The notes below the pieces were generated by a model, which saw only the letters and a program-made list of their open reading frames with translations, ran no database searches and was not told the origin of the DNA. Positions 17,896 through 26,963 of a stretch of 64,000 nucleotides of DNA are shown here, in pieces. This DNA is from Clostridia bacterium (GTDB lineage Bacteria > Bacillota > Clostridia > Oscillospirales > Acutalibacteraceae), in the NCBI GenBank assembly GCA_017414965.1, contig JAFQJL010000012.1, positions 1 through 64,000 of the forward strand, written 5' to 3'. The translations under genes and the position numbers were made by a program. Position 1 is the first letter of the stretch, and each line of letters opens with the position of its first letter.

Positions 17896-19014
17896 GTGAA
17901 AGTATACGATTATCTGGTGGTGGGTGCCGGCTTGTACGGGGCGGTGTTCGCGCAACAGGTCAAGGCGGCCGGAAAATCGGTGTTGGTGATCGATAAACGC
18001 GATCACATCGCCGGTAACGTGTACACGGAAACGACCGAGGGGATCGACGTCCACGTGTATGGGGCGCACATTTTTCACACCAACGACCATCGTGTGTGGC
18101 AGTACGTCAACCGCTTTGCGTCTTTTAATCGCTACACCAATTCGCCGGTGGCCAACTACCGCGGTGAGTTGTACAGCCTGCCGTTTAATATGTATACCTT
18201 TAATAAGATGTGGGGTGTGACCACGCCGGCAGAGGCGGAGGCGATTATCCGTCGTCAGCGGACGGAGGCCGGCATCGTCGAGCCGTCCAATCTGGAGGAG
18301 CAGGCGATCTCGCTGGTGGGCACCGATATTTACGAAAAGCTGGTCAAGGGCTACACCGAGAAGCAATGGGGACGCCCGTGCGATCAGTTGCCGGCGTTTA
18401 TCATCAAGCGCCTGCCGGTGCGGTTTACGTTTGACAACAACTATTTCAATTCGCTGTATCAGGGAATCCCGACCGAGGGTTACACGCAAATGGTCGCCCG
18501 TATGCTGGACGGGATCGAGGTACGGCTGGGGGTGGACTACCTCGCGAATAAGTCGGCGTTGGATGCGCTGGCAGAGCGCGTGGTGTACACCGGTCCGATC
18601 GACGCGTATTTCGGGTATCGACTGGGCGCCTTGGCGTATCGCTCGGTGCGCTTTGAGACCGAGGTGTTGGATATTCCCAACTATCAGGGCAACGCCGTGG
18701 TCAACTACACCGACCGCGAGACGCCGTTTACGCGTGTGATCGAGCACAAGCATTTTGTGTTCGGCACGCAACCAAAGACGGTAATCAGCCGCGAGTACAG
18801 CTCCGAATGGGCGGTGGGGGATGAGCCGTATTATCCGGTCAACGACGCGGAAAACGGCGCGCTTTACGCTGCCTATAAAGCGCTGGCGGACGAGGAGAAA
18901 TCGGTGTTATTTGGCGGTCGCTTGGGCGAGTACAAATACTACGATATGGATGCGGTGATCGCCGCGGCATTGGATGCGGCCGAGCGGTCGCTTGGAGGAG
19001 AGTGTTGCAAATGA
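17896..19014 (+). CDS. glf: UDP-galactopyranose mutase
   Basis: A 372-residue flavoenzyme converting UDP-galactopyranose to UDP-galactofuranose, the donor for Galf in surface glycans. The FAD motif is VVGAGLYGAVFA, followed by YGAHIFHTNDHRVW and YTEKQWGRP, all diagnostic for Glf. GTG codons at 17890 and 17896 are in frame. GAGGTGG leaves about 8 bases before the second and almost none before the first, so 17896 is used. It overlaps the following glycosyltransferase by 4 bases, suggesting a shared pathway in cell-surface polysaccharide synthesis. Confidence 0.95.
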   Translation: MKVYDYLVVGAGLYGAVFAQQVKAAGKSVLVIDKRDHIAGNVYTETTEGIDVHVYGAHIFHTNDHRVWQYVNRFASFNRYTNSPVANYRGELYSLPFNMYTFNKMWGVTTPAEAEAIIRRQRTEAGIVEPSNLEEQAISLVGTDIYEKLVKGYTEKQWGRPCDQLPAFIIKRLPVRFTFDNNYFNSLYQGIPTEGYTQMVARMLDGIEVRLGVDYLANKSALDALAERVVYTGPIDAYFGYRLGALAYRSVRFETEVLDIPNYQGNAVVNYTDRETPFTRVIEHKHFVFGTQPKTVISREYSSEWAVGDEPYYPVNDAENGALYAAYKALADEEKSVLFGGRLGEYKYYDMDAVIAAALDAAERSLGGECCK

Positions 19015-20021
19015 AATTGCTGACGGTCACGGTGCCTTGCTACAACTCGGCAGGGTATATGCGTGCGTGTGTTGACAGCTTGCTGCAGGGCGGTGAACGG
19101 GTGGAGATCGTTATCATCGACGATGGCTCGACCGACGACACCGGCCGCATTGCGGACGAGTACGCGGCCGCGTACCCCTCCATTGTCAAGGTTGTGCATC
19201 AGGAAAACGGCGGACACGGTGAGGGGATCAATCAGGGACTCCAGCGCGCGACCGGCCGCTATTTCAAGGTGGTGGACAGCGACGACTGCGTCAGCGCCGA
19301 TTTTCCGCAGTTTTTGGATCGGTTGTCGGAGTGTGAACGTCACGGCGGCGTGGATCTGTTTGTGACCAACTACTACTACGTGCACGCGGACGGCATCGGC
19401 GATCGCGCCATCAATTACAGCAATGCCTTGCCGGAGGGCCGCATTTTCAAGTGGGAGCAGACCAAGCGCTTCCGCGTGGAGCAGCTGCTCACCATCCACA
19501 GCTGTACGTTCCGCACCGAAAATATGCGCGAAAGCGGACTGGATCTGCCCAAACACACGTTTTATGAAGACAATTTAATGGTATATGCGTCATTGGTTAA
19601 CACAGAACGGTTATACTACTATAACAGCGATCTGTACCGCTACACCATCGGCCGCGAGGGACAATCGGTGCAAGAGGATGTGATGAAGCGTCGGTATATG
19701 CACCAGATCCGCGTGACCGAGCAATGCTTCACCACCGCGCGATTGGACGAGATCGATCGTCCGATGCTCAAAGCGTATATGAAGCACGAACTGTTTATCA
19801 TGCTGGGGATCTCGACGCTGTATGCGCGGCTGAACGACACGCCCGAGGCGGAGAAAAATCTGCAGGAGATGTGGAAACGTTGCCGTGCGTTTGACGAAAA
19901 ATGGGGGCGGTATTTCCGCTATCATTCGCCGCTGTTTTTTGTCAACATTTCCGGCAAGATTGGGCAGAAATTTGCGGTGTTTATCTATCGGCTGGCCAAC
20001 AAAGTGGTGCGGTTTAACTGA
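19011..20021 (+). CDS. Family 2 glycosyltransferase
   Basis: A 336-residue GT-A fold enzyme. The N terminus has VTVPCYNSAGYM, then IIDDGSTDDT and VVDSDDC, which supply the nucleotide-sugar and metal-binding Asp residues. The C-terminal third has no membrane segment obvious by eye. Coupled by ATGA overlap to glf, it may use UDP-Galf or another sugar to build a surface glycan. The acceptor cannot be told. A GGAGGAG site lies in the glf end. Confidence 0.9.
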   Translation: MKLLTVTVPCYNSAGYMRACVDSLLQGGERVEIVIIDDGSTDDTGRIADEYAAAYPSIVKVVHQENGGHGEGINQGLQRATGRYFKVVDSDDCVSADFPQFLDRLSECERHGGVDLFVTNYYYVHADGIGDRAINYSNALPEGRIFKWEQTKRFRVEQLLTIHSCTFRTENMRESGLDLPKHTFYEDNLMVYASLVNTERLYYYNSDLYRYTIGREGQSVQEDVMKRRYMHQIRVTEQCFTTARLDEIDRPMLKAYMKHELFIMLGISTLYARLNDTPEAEKNLQEMWKRCRAFDEKWGRYFRYHSPLFFVNISGKIGQKFAVFIYRLANKVVRFN

Positions 20022-20077
20022 TTTTCTGTAAAAAATTCTTATATTTTTTATAATTTTCAATTTATTTTTTATAACAA

Positions 20078-20106
20078 TTGACAAAATCCGGAGAATATGT
20101 TTTAAT
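20078..20106 (+). promoter_or_regulatory. Promoter for the glycoside hydrolase operon
   Basis: A perfect TTGACA (20078-20083), a 17-bp spacer and TTTAAT (20101-20106). It lies in an A/T-rich gap upstream of the GH3 gene. Confidence 0.8.
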
Positions 20107-20154
20107 ATCTATTGGTTATGTATTTACTTGTACATATAAAAAGGAGAGGGAAAT

Positions 20155-23142
20155 ATGGAGCAGACGTATAAGCAAATCAAAAAGGCGTATAAACGCGCAA
20201 AACGGAGACTGGTAACCCCGTGGAAGGTTCTTACGATTTTGTTTTTGATCGTGACCTTGCTGATGGGTGTGGCCTCGACGGTTCTCAATATGTTTGATAA
20301 CACGATGGCCTTGTTCCTGGGCGATTCGTTCTGGGAGCTGGAAAACGAGGATCCGAATGCGACGTATTTCGAGTCGGATTTTGCCACGCAGGAAGAGCGC
20401 GTGGAAAAAGGCTGGGAATTAGTTAAGCAGGTAGAGGCCGAAGGCGCGGCTCTGCTGAAAAACGAAGGCGCGGCTCTGCCTCTCGGCAAGGGCGCGAAGG
20501 TGAGCTTGTTCTCCACCTCCTCGGTGAGCCTGGTTTACGGTGGTACCGGTTCGGCCAACGTGGACGCCTCCAAGGCGGATACGCTGAAGAGCGCGCTGGA
20601 AAAGGCCGGCTTGGAAGTCAACGAAACGTTGTGGGATTTCTATTTGACCGGTGAGGGCAGCAACTATCTGCGTGCTGTCGGCGGCACCGTTAGCTTGGAA
20701 GCGGCCTCGGTTTCGGAGGCACCGTGGAGCGTCTACTCGCAGGATGTGCTGGATTCGGTCGCGTCGTACGGCGATGCGGCGATCGTTACGCTGTCGCGCG
20801 TCGGCGGCGAGGGCGCGGATTTGGAATTCTTGGAGACCAACTATCTGGCGTTGGATGAAAACGAAAAGGCGATGATGGAAAATCTCGCCAAGATGAAGAA
20901 GGCCGGCACCATCAAGAAGATCGTGGTGTTGATCAACTCGTCCAACCCGCTGCAGGTGGATTTCCTCAAGAATAACGAATACGACGTCGACGCTGCCTTG
21001 TGGATCGGCGGCGTGGGCATTGCCGGTATCAACGCGGTGGCGGATATTCTGGAAGGCTCGATCAACCCGTCGGGCAGCTTGGTGGATACCTACTGCTACG
21101 ACAACTACTCCAGCCCGGCGATGCAGAACTTTGTTCCCACCACCTACGAAGGTTACGTGGAGGGTCTGATTCCGGCGAATGCCAGCACCTATATGATCTA
21201 TCAGGAAGGCATTTACGTCGGCTACAAGTACTACGAGACCCGTTACGAGGATTACGTAATGGGCACCGGCAACGCCGGTGACTACGCGTATGCGGACGAC
21301 GTGGCGTTCCCGTTCGGCTACGGCCTGAGCTACACCACCTTTGCATACAGCGATATGAAGATGGATTACAACGCGAAGGACAACACCTACACCGTCAAGG
21401 TGAAGGTGACCAACACCGGCAAGGTCGCCGGCAAGGAGACGGTCCAGATCTACGTGTCCAGCCCGTACACGCAGTACGATATCGACAACCGCGTGGAGAA
21501 AGCGGCGGTCTCGTTGGTCGGCTTTGAAAAGACCGACGTGCTCGCTCCGGGCGCTTCGGAGACGCTGACCATCGTGGTGGACGGCGACAACGTCGCCAGC
21601 TACGACGCGTACGGCGCCAAGACCTATATTATGGACGCCGGTGACTATTACTTCACCGCGGCGACCGATGCTCACAACGCGGCCAACAACGTGTTGGCGG
21701 CTAAGGGCTTCACGCCGGATTCCACCAAGGGTCGTATGGATGCTGCCGGCGACAAGGATCTGGTAGCGGTGTGGAACAATCCGAAGCTGGATACCAAAAC
21801 GTATGCGACCAGCGACAATGGCACGGCGATCACCAACCGTCTGGATAACTCCGACCTCAACCTCAACGAGGGCGTGGAGGAGAAGATCACCTACGTCACC
21901 CGTAACAACTGGGTGGATACGATGCCCAACGGCGAGATCCTGAAGCTGACGCTGACCGAGTATCTGAAGGAAGCGTTGCAGGACGTGCAGTACGATCCGG
22001 CGGATTATGAGAAAATCGATATGCCCACGCTCGGCGCGAAAAACGGTCTCAAGCTGGTGGATATGATCGGCTTGGATTACGACGATCCGAAGTGGGATCA
22101 GCTGCTCGATCAGTTGACCTTTGAAGAGATGGTTGCGTTCATCGGCGATGCGTTCCACTGGACCATGCCGGTTGAATCGGTGCAGGCTCCGGGTACCCGC
22201 GACGAGAACGGTCCGCAGGGCTTGACCGTGACGCTGTTCGGCTCCGGTCTGGGTGTGGAGACCACCGCGTTGACCTCGGAAGACGTGCTGGCGGCCACCT
22301 TCAACAAGGAACTGGTTTACGACATGGGCAAGATCGTTGGTAACGACTGTCTGGCGGCCAACGTTGCGATTTTGTACGGCCCGGGTGCCAACACCCACAG
22401 AACGCCGTACGGCGGCCGTAACTTCGAGTACTACTCGGAAGACGGTTATCTGTCCTCTGCCATCGGCGCGGCCGAGGTCAAGGGCATTGAAGAAAAGGGC
22501 GTGCACGTGGTCATCAAGCACTTTGCCCTGAACGATTCCGAGCAGGATCGTATCGGTTTGGGCGTGTGGCTCAACGAGCAGGCGGCTCGTGAGATCTACC
22601 TCCGCGCCTTCCAGGGTGCGTTGGAGGATTCGCAGGCCGGCGGCAACGGCGTCATGATGGCCTACACCCGCTGGGGTACTCAGTGGTCGGGCGCGAACGC
22701 CGGCTTGGTCAAGGGCATCATGAAAGAAGAGTGGGGCTGCAACGGCTTGCAGATCACCGATAACGTGCTGACCACTTACGTCAATGGTGTGGACGGCGTG
22801 ATGGGTGGTACCACGGCGTTTGACTCCATGCTCGCGTTCTATATCACCGGTCAGTTGCCGAATTACGAAAACGATCCGGTGGTTGTGGCGGCGATGAAGG
22901 AAGCCTGCCACCAGAACCTGTACGCGATCGCGCATTCCTGCGGTATGAACGGCGTGGGTCCGGATACCGTCATCAAGGCGAAGTCGCTGTCCATCGGCAA
23001 GACCACCACGGTGGTGGCGATCGTGGGCGCGGTCATCTTTGTGGCGGCGCTGGTGCTGTGGATCCTCGGCGGCCGCAAGCTGAGAAAGAGCGAGGAGCGC
23101 GCGGCGCTCAAAGCGGCCAAAGCGGCGCGTAAGCAGAAGTAA
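20155..23142 (+). CDS. Membrane-anchored, circularly permuted family 3 glycoside hydrolase
   Basis: A 995-residue protein. A basic N terminus leads into a transmembrane helix near residues 24-45. Then comes the GH3 C-terminal (alpha/beta sandwich) domain, including ALLKNEGAALPL and FPFGYGLSYTTF, followed by a fibronectin III-like module, and only afterwards the (alpha/beta)8 catalytic barrel. Barrel motifs are GPGANTHRTPYGGRNFEYYS and KHFALNDSE. The candidate nucleophile is Asp869 in LQITDN, replacing the usual SDW. A second transmembrane helix near 945-970 and a Lys/Ala-rich cytoplasmic tail end the protein. The reversed order is known from Ruminococcus and Butyrivibrio beta-glucosidases. 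It probably trims beta-glycosides at the cell surface. Confidence 0.92.
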   Translation: MEQTYKQIKKAYKRAKRRLVTPWKVLTILFLIVTLLMGVASTVLNMFDNTMALFLGDSFWELENEDPNATYFESDFATQEERVEKGWELVKQVEAEGAALLKNEGAALPLGKGAKVSLFSTSSVSLVYGGTGSANVDASKADTLKSALEKAGLEVNETLWDFYLTGEGSNYLRAVGGTVSLEAASVSEAPWSVYSQDVLDSVASYGDAAIVTLSRVGGEGADLEFLETNYLALDENEKAMMENLAKMKKAGTIKKIVVLINSSNPLQVDFLKNNEYDVDAALWIGGVGIAGINAVADILEGSINPSGSLVDTYCYDNYSSPAMQNFVPTTYEGYVEGLIPANASTYMIYQEGIYVGYKYYETRYEDYVMGTGNAGDYAYADDVAFPFGYGLSYTTFAYSDMKMDYNAKDNTYTVKVKVTNTGKVAGKETVQIYVSSPYTQYDIDNRVEKAAVSLVGFEKTDVLAPGASETLTIVVDGDNVASYDAYGAKTYIMDAGDYYFTAATDAHNAANNVLAAKGFTPDSTKGRMDAAGDKDLVAVWNNPKLDTKTYATSDNGTAITNRLDNSDLNLNEGVEEKITYVTRNNWVDTMPNGEILKLTLTEYLKEALQDVQYDPADYEKIDMPTLGAKNGLKLVDMIGLDYDDPKWDQLLDQLTFEEMVAFIGDAFHWTMPVESVQAPGTRDENGPQGLTVTLFGSGLGVETTALTSEDVLAATFNKELVYDMGKIVGNDCLAANVAILYGPGANTHRTPYGGRNFEYYSEDGYLSSAIGAAEVKGIEEKGVHVVIKHFALNDSEQDRIGLGVWLNEQAAREIYLRAFQGALEDSQAGGNGVMMAYTRWGTQWSGANAGLVKGIMKEEWGCNGLQITDNVLTTYVNGVDGVMGGTTAFDSMLAFYITGQLPNYENDPVVVAAMKEACHQNLYAIAHSCGMNGVGPDTVIKAKSLSIGKTTTVVAIVGAVIFVAALVLWILGGRKLRKSEERAALKAAKAARKQK

Positions 23143-23147
23143 TTTTT

Positions 23148-23188
23148 AAAAAATACCACCGGCGAAAGTCGTCGGTGGTATTTTTTGG
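23148..23188 (+). terminator. Hairpin between the GH3 and GH2 genes
   Basis: A 14-bp stem, AAAAAATACCACCG against CGGTGGTATTTTTT, with the loop GCGAAAGTCGT. It is a canonical terminator, so the downstream GH2 gene may depend on read-through or its own promoter. Confidence 0.85.
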
Positions 23189-23242
23189 AACCCTAAGGTG
23201 AGACGAGTTTGCTTGTGTCACCTGACAACCGGAGGAATGACA

Positions 23243-25180
23243 ATGAGAAAAATACAGACCATTCGGGACGGCTGGTCTTTTCGTGATATGGACGGCAACC
23301 GCGCGGCAGTCGAGCTGCCGCATACGTGGAACGCCAAGGACGGTCAAGACGGCGGCAACGATTATCGTCGCGGCACCTGTGTGTACGACGTGACGTTCGA
23401 CGCGCCGGCATTTGAGGCCGGAAAAGAGCGCGTTTATCTGCAGTTTGACGGTGTCAACGCCAGCGCAAACGTGTTGTTGAACGGACAACCGGTGATGCGC
23501 CACGATGGCGGATACTCTACCTTCCGTGCAGATGTGACCGAGCTGTTGCAGGCGAAAAACGAGCTTGTCGTGGAAGTGGATAACAGCGTCAACGGGCGCG
23601 TGTATCCGCAAAAGGCGGATTTCACGTTCTATGGCGGTCTGTATCGCGACGTCACGCTGGTGACGGTTGCCAACGAGCATTTTGATATGGATTATTACGG
23701 CGGCTCCGGCTTGCAGTACACCGCTACGGTGGACGGCGCGGATGCGACCGTGCAGGTCTGTACCTATATCAACGAAGCGGCGGTTGCCGCCAATGCGACC
23801 GTAGCGGTCACGCTGACCGATGCCGATGGCAAGACGATCGCGGAGGCGACCGGCACGGAGGTGTCGCTGCCGGTACCGGTGGTGCACCTGTGGGATGGTC
23901 TGGACGATCCGTATTTGTACACGCTGACGGCGACGCTGTTAAAGGACGGTACGCCGGTGGACGAGGTGTCCTGCGCGTGCGGTATCCGTTATTTCGAGTT
24001 TAGTCCGAAGGACGGCTTCCACTTAAACGGCCGTCCGTATCCGTTGCACGGCGTGGCGCGCCACCAAGATTGGCGTGACATCGGCAACGCGATCGGCATC
24101 GAGCATATGGAACGGGATCTGGCGCTCATTCTCGAGGTGGGCGCGAACACCGTGCGGTTGGCGCATTATCAGCACAACCAGTATTTCTACGATCTGTGCG
24201 ACAAGGTCGGTCTGATCGCGTGGGCGGAGATTCCGTATATCTCCGAGCATATGCCCGCCGGTCGTGAGAACACGTTCTCGCAGATGAAAGAACTCATTGT
24301 GCAGAACTTCAACCATCCGTGCATCGTGACGTGGGGCATCTCCAACGAGATCACCATTTCCGGTCATCGCTACAAAAAGGATATGCTGGATAACCACCAT
24401 GCGCTGCAAAAGCTGTGCAAGGAAATGGATCCGACGCGTCCGACATCGCTGGCGTGCTATGCAATGTGCGGTCCGTTTAATCCGGTGTCGCAGATCACCG
24501 ATCTGGTGGGTTGGAACTTGTATCTCGGCTGGTACGTGCCGGGGTTGTTCTTAAACGATCTGTGGATCGGCTTCTACCATTGGGTGTATCCGAACCGTTG
24601 CTTGTGCTTCTCGGAGTATGGTGCCGAGGGAATGCCCAATCTGCACAGCAGTCATCCGCGGCGCGGCGATAACACCGAAGAATATCAGGTGAAATACCAC
24701 GAATATATGCTGGAATGCTTCAAACGGCATCCGTATATGTGGGCCAACTACGTGTGGAATATGTTTGATTTCGCGGCGGACGCCCGCGATCAAGGCGGCG
24801 AGCCGGGTATGAACCACAAGGGTCTGGTGACCTTTGACCGCCAAATCAAGAAGGATAGCTTCTATCTGTACAAGGCGTATTGGAGCAAGGATCCGTTTGT
24901 GCATATCTGCTCCAAGCGATACGTCAACCGTGCCGAGAGTGTGACCACCGTGAAGGTCTACTCTAACTGCCCGACCGTGGCGCTGTATGCCAACGGCGAA
25001 AAGGTGGCGGAAAAAACGGCGGACAAGGTGTTTATGTTCCGTGTGCCGCTGACCGGCACGGTGGAGCTGAAGGCGGTGGCCGGCGATCTGTCGGATACCG
25101 CGACAATCTGTCGCGTGGATAAGCCGGATCCGGCTTATAAGCTGCAAAAGAAGGGCGACGGCAACGCCAACTGGATGTAA
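23243..25180 (+). CDS. Family 2 glycoside hydrolase (beta-galactosidase/beta-glucuronidase type)
   Basis: A 645-residue enzyme without a signal peptide, so cytoplasmic. A sugar-binding jelly roll (residues 1-170) is followed by an Ig-like domain and the TIM barrel. The acid/base Glu369 is in GISNEI and the nucleophile Glu458 in FSEYGAEG. Another family motif is NTVRLAHYQHNQYFYDLCD. The GGAGG site ends 1 base before ATG 23237 and 7 before ATG 23243, so the latter is used. Substrate could be a beta-galactoside or beta-glucuronide; SEYG resembles the glucuronidase TEYG. It likely acts on a disaccharide brought in by the next gene product. Confidence 0.9.
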   Translation: MRKIQTIRDGWSFRDMDGNRAAVELPHTWNAKDGQDGGNDYRRGTCVYDVTFDAPAFEAGKERVYLQFDGVNASANVLLNGQPVMRHDGGYSTFRADVTELLQAKNELVVEVDNSVNGRVYPQKADFTFYGGLYRDVTLVTVANEHFDMDYYGGSGLQYTATVDGADATVQVCTYINEAAVAANATVAVTLTDADGKTIAEATGTEVSLPVPVVHLWDGLDDPYLYTLTATLLKDGTPVDEVSCACGIRYFEFSPKDGFHLNGRPYPLHGVARHQDWRDIGNAIGIEHMERDLALILEVGANTVRLAHYQHNQYFYDLCDKVGLIAWAEIPYISEHMPAGRENTFSQMKELIVQNFNHPCIVTWGISNEITISGHRYKKDMLDNHHALQKLCKEMDPTRPTSLACYAMCGPFNPVSQITDLVGWNLYLGWYVPGLFLNDLWIGFYHWVYPNRCLCFSEYGAEGMPNLHSSHPRRGDNTEEYQVKYHEYMLECFKRHPYMWANYVWNMFDFAADARDQGGEPGMNHKGLVTFDRQIKKDSFYLYKAYWSKDPFVHICSKRYVNRAESVTTVKVYSNCPTVALYANGEKVAEKTADKVFMFRVPLTGTVELKAVAGDLSDTATICRVDKPDPAYKLQKKGDGNANWM

Positions 25181-25202
25181 TCCGAAAGAGGAGTGACGGA
25201 AA

Positions 25203-26792
25203 ATGAGTGAAAGCAACAACACGGGGTTGAACCGCGCCAAGCTGTACCAGCTGGTGTTGTTCCCGATGAACAACGGCGCGACTAACGTGTATTTTGTGTT
25301 GATCCTGTCGTATATTGCCACCTTTGGCAATAAGGTGCTGGGATTGGCGATGGTGTTTGCGTCGTTTATGGTGACCGGTATGCGCGTGTTTGACGCGATT
25401 ACCGATCCGATCATCGGCGCACTGATGGACAAGACCAACGGCAAATTCGGTAAATTCCGTCCGTTTATGGTCATCGGTAATGTGACGATGGCGGTGTCGG
25501 TTGTTTTGCTGTATATGCTGACGCCGTTGGTGCCGGAATCGATGATGTGGCTGCGGTATACGCTGTTTATTGTGCTGTATGCGATTTGGGTGCTGGGATA
25601 CACGTTCCAGACTTCGGTAACGCGCTCGGCTCAGCCGGTGCTGACCAACGATCCGAAACAGCGCCCGCTGTTTACCGTTTTTAACACGGTGGGCAGTCTG
25701 GCCGGTATGGGCGTAATGCAGTTCTTGGGCCCGATCATCGCCGGCGACAACATCGCCGGTGACTACAACGCGACTTGGTTTAACATTATGACGCCGATCG
25801 GTATCGTGGTGTCCATTGTTCTGACGGTGCTTGCGATCATCGGTATCTGGGAGAAGGATAACTCGCGCTATTTCGGTATCGGCGGCGAACAAGAGCCGGT
25901 CAAGATCCGCGAATACGTACAGATCATCAAGAACAACAAACCGTTGCAGCGGTTGATGGTGGCCGGCGGCGGCTGCAAGCTGGCGCTGGCGATCGCCACC
26001 AACCTGACGGTGCTGTGTATGCTGTACGGTTGTATGACGCAGTTTGGACTCAGCGCCGACGGCACGGTTGGTTTAAACCGATACGATTTCCTGTATCTGC
26101 CGATGATGGTGGTGGGTTACGTATTCTCGGTGCCGTTTTTCTTGATGACGGTGCGCACCTCGCAGAAGCACGGCCAGAAAAAGTCGCTGATGACCTACGT
26201 GTCGGTGGCGTTTGTTTGCTACATCGGTGTGCTGGCGATGCTGCTGTTGTGGCGTCAGGGCGATCCGGCGTGGAGCCTGTCGCTGTATGACGAAACCGGC
26301 ATTACCGTCAATCTGTACACGGTCTTGTTTGTGTTGTTCTTCGGTGTGGGCTACGGCGCGTACTACGCGACCGCGGATATGCCCATTCCGATGGTGGCCG
26401 ACTGTGCCGACTACGAAACCTACCGTTCAGGCAAGTTCATCCCCGGCATTATGGGCACGCTGTTCTCGCTGGTGGATAAGCTGGTCTCCTCGCTGGCGGC
26501 GACGGTGGTCAGCGTGGCGCTGCTGTTTATCAACATCCACGATCTGCCCACCAAGACCACGCCGTATGCAGACGGTATGAACTGGGTGGTTATCGCGCTG
26601 TTCTGCCTGGTGCCGATGGTTGCGTGGGGCGCCACGCTGTTGGCAATGAAGGGTTACACCCTCACCGGTCAGCGGATGAAGGAGATTCAGGCAGTCAACG
26701 CCGCACGAAAAGCCGGCATTGCCGAGGGTATGTCGGTGGAAGAAGCCATGGAAAAATGGAAGACAGCAGAAGACGTTAACGTAACCAAATAA
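25203..26792 (+). CDS. GPH-family sugar:cation symporter (MFS)
   Basis: A 529-residue membrane protein with twelve predicted helices. The GPH (glycoside-pentoside-hexuronide) signature DPIIGALMDKTNGKFGKFRPF lies between helices 2 and 3. A charged C-terminal tail of about 45 residues ends the protein. It imports a glycoside or hexuronide with Na+ or H+. It begins 22 bases after the GH2 stop with GAGGAGTGACGG upstream, so import and hydrolysis are one unit. Substrate is inferred to match GH2. Confidence 0.92.
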   Translation: MSESNNTGLNRAKLYQLVLFPMNNGATNVYFVLILSYIATFGNKVLGLAMVFASFMVTGMRVFDAITDPIIGALMDKTNGKFGKFRPFMVIGNVTMAVSVVLLYMLTPLVPESMMWLRYTLFIVLYAIWVLGYTFQTSVTRSAQPVLTNDPKQRPLFTVFNTVGSLAGMGVMQFLGPIIAGDNIAGDYNATWFNIMTPIGIVVSIVLTVLAIIGIWEKDNSRYFGIGGEQEPVKIREYVQIIKNNKPLQRLMVAGGGCKLALAIATNLTVLCMLYGCMTQFGLSADGTVGLNRYDFLYLPMMVVGYVFSVPFFLMTVRTSQKHGQKKSLMTYVSVAFVCYIGVLAMLLLWRQGDPAWSLSLYDETGITVNLYTVLFVLFFGVGYGAYYATADMPIPMVADCADYETYRSGKFIPGIMGTLFSLVDKLVSSLAATVVSVALLFINIHDLPTKTTPYADGMNWVVIALFCLVPMVAWGATLLAMKGYTLTGQRMKEIQAVNAARKAGIAEGMSVEEAMEKWKTAEDVNVTK

Positions 26793-26795
26793 TCA

Positions 26796-26832
26796 AAAAC
26801 CGCTTCGTTTTGACGAAGCGGTTTTCTTTTTG
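26796..26832 (+). terminator. Terminator of the glycoside operon
   Basis: A 13-bp stem, AAAACCGCTTCGT against ACGAAGCGGTTTT, with loop TTTG, followed by CTTTTT. Confidence 0.92.
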
Positions 26833-26872
26833 CAATTTCCGTAATTTTTTATCGATATTTTTCAATCGATAC

Positions 26873-26901
26873 TTGACAACCGATATTGTCTATGGTATGC
26901 T
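26873..26901 (+). promoter_or_regulatory. First promoter of the microcompartment locus
   Basis: TTGACA (26873-26878), a 17-bp spacer and TATGCT (26896-26901). It is surrounded by CGATA-type half sites. Confidence 0.8.
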
Positions 26902-26907
26902 AATGGT

Positions 26908-26923
26908 GGTATCGGGCGATACC
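26908..26923. promoter_or_regulatory. Candidate operator, inverted repeat at the transcription start
   Basis: GGTATCG-GG-CGATACC is a perfect 7-bp inverted repeat placed at the expected +1 of the first BMC promoter. Related half sites (TATCGATA, ATCGATAC, ACCGATA) occur at 26851-26886. The DeoR regulator encoded at 38594 is a plausible ligand, which is inference. Confidence 0.55.
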
Positions 26924-26963
26924 AAAATATTATTTATACATACTTTATAAAGGAGTGTTTTTT

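Noticed and set aside
20419..22935. 838-codon minus-strand open frame opposite the GH3 gene
   Set aside because: Composition typical of an antisense shadow (Val/Arg/His-rich), and the GH3 frame is fully supported.
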